Part shown: positions 6,311 through 10,502 of the stretch, piece after piece
Layout of the letters: every line of letters starts with the position of its first letter
Numbering within the stretch: position 1 is the first letter of the stretch
Source: JBDGRJ01 sp042218115
Lineage (GTDB): Bacteria > Patescibacteriota > Patescibacteriia > Magasanikbacterales > UBA922
Direction: 5' to 3'
DNA: 10,502 nt
Assembly: GCA_042218115.1 (NCBI GenBank)
Contig: JBDGRJ010000020.1
Coordinates: 1 to 10,502 of the forward strand
Translations under genes and position numbers: made by a program
The notes under the pieces: model-generated
What the model was told of the DNA's origin: nothing
Seen by the model: the letters and a program-made list of their open reading frames with translations, nothing else
The model's database searches: none

Positions 6311-7101
6311 TTAGAAAACAGAGTAGATGATTTCATGCAAGAACCTCAAGAGAGTTTCGACCCGAAAAAGCTTGTAAATATGCCTCAAATAAAAAGAGAG
6401 GACTTTAACGATTATGCGAGCTATGTTGACTCGGCAAACTTTCCTAATTGGATGTTTAGCCTTGATGAAGGGACAAAATTGGCAGTAGCAAGCAAAAAAG
6501 TTCGCCGATTTCTTTAGCAACCAAACTAAAAAATATGAAAGAGCTTCTGAATTTATAAATGATGAAAAAAAGGGAAGAAGCCAAACAATTTTTCGATCAA
6601 TCCTTACAAACATTCAAGGATTTTGCAGAAATCTATAAACAGGCATACAATGATGCAGAATCAAGACTTCAAGACATTCATGAAGAAAAGTCGAACCTAA
6701 ATGAACAATACGAAAATTTAAGGCAGAGGTACCAAAACCAAATAGAAAACTCTAAAGAAAAATTGAGGAACCCTGCCGGATGGACCGACTACATAAAAGG
6801 CTCTTTTGGTCTTGGGAAAGGATGGTTCGGAAAAAGATTTAGCGATGTTAACTATAACATAGATAAGCAAAAACTTAATTTTGAAGAAAGCTCGTTAAAC
6901 GGAAGAAAGAAAACGATTGATAATAACTTTGACAAAGTAGTCAAAAATTATGAAGAATTAAGGATGTTCAAAGAAAGGCTTAATCAAGCAGAAGCAAATG
7001 CTACAAACTATATTTTGAGAAAGAAAACTCCTTATTCAAGTTCGTCTACTCAAGGTTTCAAAGAAATGGCAAAATCAGTAGGAGACTTTTTTGGGTTTTA
7101 G
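6311..7101 (+). pseudogene. Coiled-coil protein B, frameshifted paralogue of A
   Basis: Three frames join into a protein of about 260 residues that follows protein A along its length. Segment one (in frame with 6311 and 6335, ending at 6517) contains ENRVDDF and FDPKKLVN, matching TRVNNT and FDINKFLN of A. Segment two (about 6495-6570, KKFADFFSNQTKKYERASEF) is in the next frame. Segment three (to 7101) contains AYNDAES, GSFGLGKG, KRFSDVNYNID and NATNYILRKK, matching AYNDTES, GVFGAGKS, KRKFAQGNYQID and NAVNYLLSQK. Both shifts are +1 and fall at A6 (6494-6499) and A7 (6565-6571); removing one A from each run restores a single frame. The codon aligned with A's TTG start is TTA (6311), so the normal start also appears lost; ATG 6335 is the first Met. 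It is either a decaying duplicate, a slippage-switched gene, or affected by sequencing indels. Confidence 0.75.
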
Positions 7102-7399
7102 AAGATGGGAATTTAAAGAAATTGGGAAAGAAATAGGTGAATTTGGAGGTATGAGGAAATCTGCTGGAAAAATTTATGATTACATCCAGAGAATCGAAAA
7201 ACTTGCTTTAAAAATTTTTCAAAATAACAATGCTTATCGGGCAAGGCATTTGATAGAAATCTTGAAAACGCTCAAAATAAAGGCGATAATTGTTCTCTGG
7301 TTCTTGGAAAAATGTTGCAGGGTAAAGGGCAAAATATCATAGCCGAAGGTGCCAAATATAAAGATCCGGTAGTTCACGGAATAGGCCAAGCATTAATAT
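7091..7399 (+). pseudogene. Degraded 5' part of the solenoid-repeat gene
   Basis: No single frame spans this stretch, but two frames look protein-like and abut. From 7091 (TTG) or 7151 (ATG) a frame reads KIYDYIQRIEKLALKIF, helical in character, to about 7245. From about 7245 to 7400 another frame reads AFDRNLENAQNKGDN, then LVLGKMLQGKGQNIIAEGAK and VVHGIGQALI. A one-base loss near 7226-7247 would join them, and a one-base gain near 7395-7400 would join the second frame to the 184-residue ORF that follows. I infer one ancestral protein of about 285-290 residues with a helical N terminus. No promoter is convincing; the stretch follows gene B directly and may have been co-transcribed with it. 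Function unknown. Confidence 0.45.
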
Positions 7400-7954
7400 T
7401 TGTCTTTAAGCGAAGAAGAGAAAAAGAACTTTTCGTTTAATGAAGATTATAGGGGATTTGGGCTTTATGAAATGCTTGAACAGGGAAACCACAAGGGAGA
7501 AGGAATATTGATATATGGGAAAGTCGGAGGCAATGCCAATTTGCATGGATCTGCTGTAGCTTATGGGGCCGAGATTGAAGGGAAGCCTACGTTAAGCGGA
7601 CATCTTCCTGCAAGAAACGCCAATATAAATGGTAACCCGCACCTCTTCGGATATGGTCCTGCTCTTGAATCGAAGATTGGAGGAAATCCGGAAATAGAGG
7701 GATACTGTCCAGCACACCATTCAAATATATCTGGCGATCCAAAAATAGAAGGCTATGATGCAGCAGGAACTGTTTCGATAGAAAAAGGAGCAAATCCTCA
7801 AATAAAAAATTACAGACTTAGATCATTTTTTCCAGAGAGGTTTTGGAGTATAAAGTCTTCAGAAGAACGAGATGCTGATCAAAAAAAGAATGCTTTGAAT
7901 AAATACTCAAAATTTCTGGACATGAAAGATTATCGAGATTCTTCCGATTTATAA
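7400..7954 (+). CDS. 17-residue repeat (beta-solenoid-like) protein, possibly truncated
   Basis: The 184-residue frame contains five tandem 17-residue units at residues 42-126 with consensus I-x-G-N-P-x-I-x-G-Y-x-P-A-x-x-S-x. A sixth decayed unit follows (127-138), then a charged C-terminal tail. Hydrophobic residues recur at positions 1, 7 and 12/13 of each unit, close to the six-residue face spacing of hexapeptide-type beta-helices, so a short beta-solenoid is a reasonable fold inference. There is no signal peptide or membrane segment. The listed TTG start has no TATA box at a fitting distance, and the frame just upstream (7245-7400) looks like the missing N-terminal part. The ORF is therefore probably the 3' portion of a broken gene. 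An ATG at 7472 is another possible start. I cannot name the family; bactofilins and acyltransferase hexapeptide repeats are only loosely similar. Confidence 0.6.
   Translation: MSLSEEEKKNFSFNEDYRGFGLYEMLEQGNHKGEGILIYGKVGGNANLHGSAVAYGAEIEGKPTLSGHLPARNANINGNPHLFGYGPALESKIGGNPEIEGYCPAHHSNISGDPKIEGYDAAGTVSIEKGANPQIKNYRLRSFFPERFWSIKSSEERDADQKKNALNKYSKFLDMKDYRDSSDL
7523..7777 (+). repeat. Five tandem 51-bp coding repeats
   Basis: Five in-frame 51-bp units encode the 17-residue repeats. The protein pattern is clear (G-N/K/D-P near position 3-5, G-Y/H near 9-10, P-A near 12-13), but the DNA copies have diverged, so this is an old expansion. Confidence 0.65.
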
Positions 7955-8049
7955 AATCAAACAATTGATTTTCCTTAATTAATTGTATGACTGGATCTTC
8001 CTATTTATTTCTTGCATTTCTGGTTAAAGTTAGATATTTAGAATAAAAA

Positions 8050-8679
8050 TCATTCTGCACTTTTTTCGTATTTGTCGGCTATATGGCCAACAAAATTAGG
8101 AATGACGTTCTTTTCCATTATATTTCTCATGCTTTTCGATTTTTCTTTAGCATATTCCGAGGCCTCTTCAGGATTTTCGTCTAACAACCTTTCGTATTTG
8201 CCTAACATCGACTGAACTGCACTTCTAGACCCTTGGTAAGATTTTAATTCATCGACTTCAGGGCCATTTTCAATTTGGTAAGCCAACTCGAACAACTCAT
8301 CTCCGGAAAGATTGGATGTATCTTCCCCGGCAGCTAAAACTTTTTGGTATAAATTCTCATCACTGCCCTCATAACTTTCGCCCTCTTTCTCCTTTACTTT
8401 TTGGGCTATGTGTCCAATCTGAAACGGTAATGCTTTGGTTAAATGGTTTACAGCACCTTTAGCATAATTATCTGCTTTTTCAGGATCTTTCTCATAAGCA
8501 TCCAACGCATTTTCTAAGAATCTTTTATTCCCCCGAGGCATTTTTTTCCACAACTTTTCATCAGACTTCAGTTCTTTTATTGTTTCCATGACTTCTTTAT
8601 TAGAAGCATTCTCAATAACCTCGAGATTATCCAAAATAGCGTCTTTTAGTTTCCCCGTAACATTATCTTTTTGTGCCAT
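8050..8679 (-). CDS. Acidic helical protein made of two homologous ~105-residue units
   Basis: This 209-residue protein is rich in Lys and Glu and is predicted to be almost entirely helical, with no signal peptide or membrane segment. The halves are related. DPEKADNYAK (65-74) corresponds to NPEEASEYAK (169-178), and PFQIGHIAQKVKEK (85-98) corresponds to PNFVGHIADKYEKS (194-207). Each unit ends with a P-x(3)-GHIA motif. I do not recognise the family. The ATG at 8679 is preceded by a TATA-like box centred about 40 nt upstream, implying a leader of about 14 nt. It is convergent with the solenoid-repeat gene, separated by 95 nt, and lies downstream of the polytopic membrane protein gene on the same strand (137-nt gap). 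Confidence 0.75.
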   Translation of the reverse strand: MAQKDNVTGKLKDAILDNLEVIENASNKEVMETIKELKSDEKLWKKMPRGNKRFLENALDAYEKDPEKADNYAKGAVNHLTKALPFQIGHIAQKVKEKEGESYEGSDENLYQKVLAAGEDTSNLSGDELFELAYQIENGPEVDELKSYQGSRSAVQSMLGKYERLLDENPEEASEYAKEKSKSMRNIMEKNVIPNFVGHIADKYEKSAE

Positions 8680-8712
8680 TTTCTCTTTTTAATGATGGAC
8701 AACTCAAACGAA

Positions 8713-8725
8713 CTATTTAAATTTT
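8713..8725 (-). promoter_or_regulatory. TATA-like box of the duplicated helical protein gene
   Basis: The minus strand reads AAATTTAAATAG, centred about 40 nt upstream of the ATG at 8679. This is farther than the ~25 nt seen for the other genes, so this message would have a short leader. Confidence 0.35.
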
Positions 8726-8816
8726 ATGCTTGAGTGCTTTCATTGCATTATTCAAAAGCGAATCCTTCAATAGCAGCAGGGCATATCACCCATTATGAAA
8801 TTAAAAGACCATTAAA

Positions 8817-10358
8817 TCAAAATGCTTTCAACCAAATTCCTACTCTCCCTCGTGCAGGCATCCCGCTAGTTCTTCCTCCACCTCTACCACTTATACTTAC
8901 TCCTACCCATTTTTTCTTTGATGATTTTAAGGCATCCCATTTGGGAGTAATAGTTACTTGTTTTGATTTACCTGCGCCTAAAGTTCCCTTATTAGGGGAG
9001 ACATCGACATATTTATTTTGTGCACGTGCCGCCCAGCCCAATTTTCCGCCTTGGCCCCCATTCCTAACAGTAACACTTAAGCTACCTCCCCCAGAAAGAT
9101 CCATACTAACAGGTTTGTCTGTACTCTGGTATTTTTCCTTCCCTATAACGACTGCTAAGTACGCTTCCCTTCTTTTCTTTTTCCCTCCTCCACCACCATC
9201 TTTTTTGAAGTGCGCAGTAACATCGTAATTTTGGGTCATCTTAATTTTTACTGGGTTGCTGGTTGTCTCTGAACCATTTACAATAAAATGGGAGAATTTA
9301 GAATTCTTTCCAGGAGTTGCCGAAACACTCGCTCTCCTTCCTTTTTTGTATCTGTACCTACCAGGAGAAGGGTTTGTATTGCCGTTTCCTTGTTTGCTAA
9401 CGTTAAGCACATATTCGTTCTCAGGTTGAGGCTCAGGGTCATCGTCATCTCTTCTAAAATACATCAAAATAGCAAACAAGATAAGCAAAATCCCCAAAAC
9501 AATCAGACAAAAATGGTTTAAAGCTATTCCTAGAACGAGAAGTATAACCCCTAACACTAAGATTAAGTTTTGAAATCCTTTAGCAGAGGTGCCTCTATCG
9601 CTGCTAAACGCGTGCAAGATAAAAGAGACAAGAATTAAAACAATTCCTAAAATCATCATCCAAGGAGAGTACGTAAAACAACCGATAATCAATAACGCCA
9701 AACCAATAAGAAAGAGAATTTTTTTGACATTAACTGAAAAAATACTTCTCCAGCCTCCTCCTATCCTCGGACCATTTCCTGAATTTGCCTTAAATAATAT
9801 GAGAATTCCTAACAAAGCCAAGATACCTCCCACAATTGAAACAATCAACTGTTCATAAACTAATTCTGTAAAACCTGCTAAAAGGAACATCAGACCAACA
9901 AGAAGCAAAGATGTCCCTACCCTTTTCCATCTCTTTCCTCTCCCTGCAAAAATAATCCAAAAGAAAAGCAGACCTAATATTATGGGCAATATAGTCGGCA
10001 GAGCAGAACCTATCCCGGGCATGCCTATTGAAACAAAAAACGTGGAAAAGTCAAAGCCCGACCTCATAGCCCAATAAATCACTAAAGCAGCAATGCTAAA
10101 TGAAATTGCAATCCTTCCGCCTTTGTGGTCATGTGTAAACTTGAATCTGCTTAAAGACATATTTACAAGAGCAAAAATAATTATGAATAAAGGGCCAAGA
10201 ACCAGCAAGTCTCCACTTATGTAAGTTCCGATTAATCTTACATCTCCGAAATTTCCGAACCCTGTTGAACGAGTTCCATAAATTTGTGCTTTAGCTAATC
10301 CTGCAGTTAAGACACTTAACAAAGACAATAAAAACAAATTCATCTTACTTTTTATCAT
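8817..10358 (-). CDS. Polytopic membrane protein with InlB-B-like and BACON-like C-terminal domains
   Basis: From the ATG at 10358 the protein has 513 residues. An N-terminal hydrophobic segment (about 6-22, then AKAQ) looks like a signal peptide. Roughly eight or nine membrane segments follow between 48 and 300, several in Leu/Ile/Gly-rich pairs. An acidic linker (RRDDDDPEPQPEN, 302-314) leads to a first beta domain (about 316-385). Its pattern of G-x-G-x-T-x-P-x-P-G, A-T-P, F-x(3)-V-N-G and V-T-A-H-F fits divergent InlB B-repeats. After a Gly/Lys linker, a second domain (about 399-490) contains LSVTVRNGG, LGW and VDVSPNKGTLGAGKSKQVTI, which resembles BACON-type Ig-like domains. The soluble part is probably outside the cell and may bind surface glycans; that role is inferred. 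An in-frame ATG at 10397 exists, but the TATA box about 27 nt upstream of 10358 favours the shorter form. Confidence 0.8.
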   Translation of the reverse strand: MIKSKMNLFLLSLLSVLTAGLAKAQIYGTRSTGFGNFGDVRLIGTYISGDLLVLGPLFIIIFALVNMSLSRFKFTHDHKGGRIAISFSIAALVIYWAMRSGFDFSTFFVSIGMPGIGSALPTILPIILGLLFFWIIFAGRGKRWKRVGTSLLLVGLMFLLAGFTELVYEQLIVSIVGGILALLGILILFKANSGNGPRIGGGWRSIFSVNVKKILFLIGLALLIIGCFTYSPWMMILGIVLILVSFILHAFSSDRGTSAKGFQNLILVLGVILLVLGIALNHFCLIVLGILLILFAILMYFRRDDDDPEPQPENEYVLNVSKQGNGNTNPSPGRYRYKKGRRASVSATPGKNSKFSHFIVNGSETTSNPVKIKMTQNYDVTAHFKKDGGGGGKKKRREAYLAVVIGKEKYQSTDKPVSMDLSGGGSLSVTVRNGGQGGKLGWAARAQNKYVDVSPNKGTLGAGKSKQVTITPKWDALKSSKKKWVGVSISGRGGGRTSGMPARGRVGIWLKAF

Positions 10359-10379
10359 GTATTTTTTAATAAAAACGGC

Positions 10380-10392
10380 TTTAAATAAATTT
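10380..10392 (-). promoter_or_regulatory. TATA box of the polytopic membrane protein gene
   Basis: The minus strand reads AAATTTATTTAAA, centred about 27 nt upstream of the ATG at 10358. It supports that start and is divergent from the promoter at 10400-10410. Confidence 0.5.
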
Positions 10393-10399
10393 TCCAAAG

Positions 10400-10410
10400 A
10401 TTTAAATTAA
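10400..10410 (+). promoter_or_regulatory. TATA box of the Trm5-like gene
   Basis: ATTTAAATTAA is centred about 26 nt upstream of the ATG at 10431. Together with the opposite TATA box it makes a compact divergent promoter in the 72-bp intergenic gap. Confidence 0.5.
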
Positions 10411-10430
10411 AATTTTCTTTGATTTGATTT

Positions 10431-10502
10431 ATGGAAAGAAGGTCTTTTGATGTTATGGGAAATATTGCTTTAGTGAAATTTCCTGAAGGAACCAAGCAAA
10501 AA
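10431..10502 (+). CDS. Partial CDS: N terminus of a probable Trm5-like tRNA methyltransferase
   Basis: Only 24 codons fit before the window ends. They read M-E-R-R, then SFDVMGNIALVKFPEGTKQK. The FDV-x-G-N/D-I-A-L/I-V pattern is typical of the first strand of archaeal Trm5/Met10-type class I methyltransferases, which make N1-methylguanosine at tRNA position 37. The SAM-binding domain lies outside the window, so the call rests on this short motif. The ATG is placed by a TATA box about 26 nt upstream, a leaderless arrangement. Confidence 0.55.
   Translation, partial: MERRSFDVMGNIALVKFPEGTKQK

Noticed and set aside
6311..6613. Minus-strand 100-codon frame opposite coiled-coil gene B
   Set aside because: The plus-strand frames align with paralogue A, which explains the stretch. 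The opposite frame has no promoter or recognisable content.
7145..7150. Perfect Shine-Dalgarno GGAGGT before the ATG at 7151
   Set aside because: It directly abuts the ATG with no spacer, so it would not work as a ribosome binding site, and the other genes in the window appear leaderless.
7961..7986. Inverted repeat ACAATT...AATTGT between convergent genes as a terminator
   Set aside because: Arms are 6 bp of pure AT-rich sequence with a 14-nt loop, which is expected by chance in such AT-rich DNA.
8734..9228. Pro-rich plus-strand open frame of 164 codons
   Set aside because: It is antisense to the Gly/Lys-rich beta domains of the membrane protein; the proline and leucine runs are the complement of that bias.

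Overview
The window looks like an AT-rich archaeal genome. It carries an archaeal-type family B DNA polymerase and an archaeal/eukaryal FEN1, both ending in a PCNA-interacting peptide. It also carries the first codons of a probable Trm5-like tRNA methyltransferase. Most genes start about 25 nt downstream of a TATA element with no room for a Shine-Dalgarno site, which is the archaeal leaderless layout. The compact layout and unfamiliar accessory proteins would fit a DPANN-type or other uncultured archaeon, but the sequence alone does not settle the lineage.

Layout, left to right: (1) 53-664, minus: a multi-pass membrane protein with an internal duplication. (2) 702-3173, minus: intact PolB. 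(3) 3198-3760, minus: a transglutaminase-like cysteine-peptidase gene broken by one frameshift. (4) 3781-3842: a symmetric divergent promoter. (5) 3863-4159, plus: an orphan 98-residue protein. (6) 4196-5239, plus: intact FEN1. (7) 5238-5361: a palindrome, a long imperfect hairpin, and a promoter followed by an operator-like palindrome. (8) 5374-6180 and about 6311-7101, plus: two paralogous coiled-coil proteins, the second broken by two +1 frameshifts at poly-A runs. (9) 7091-7954, plus: a degraded gene whose 3' part encodes five 17-residue beta-solenoid-like repeats. (10) 8050-8679, minus: a helical protein built from two copies of a ~105-residue unit. (11) 8817-10358, minus: a polytopic membrane protein with InlB-B-like and BACON-like beta domains at its C terminus. 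(12) 10431-end, plus: the start of the Trm5-like gene.

The housekeeping genes (PolB, FEN1, Trm5) frame an accessory stretch (about 3.2-8 kb). Within it a conserved ~43-bp promoter module occurs in front of both the 98-residue ORF and the first coiled-coil gene, with a weaker version before the second coiled-coil gene. Two of these promoters carry palindromes between TATA and the predicted start site. This suggests a small co-regulated accessory set of unknown function, part of which is decaying (or, less likely, is affected by sequencing indels or phase variation). No tRNA, rRNA, CRISPR array, transposase or integrase was seen.
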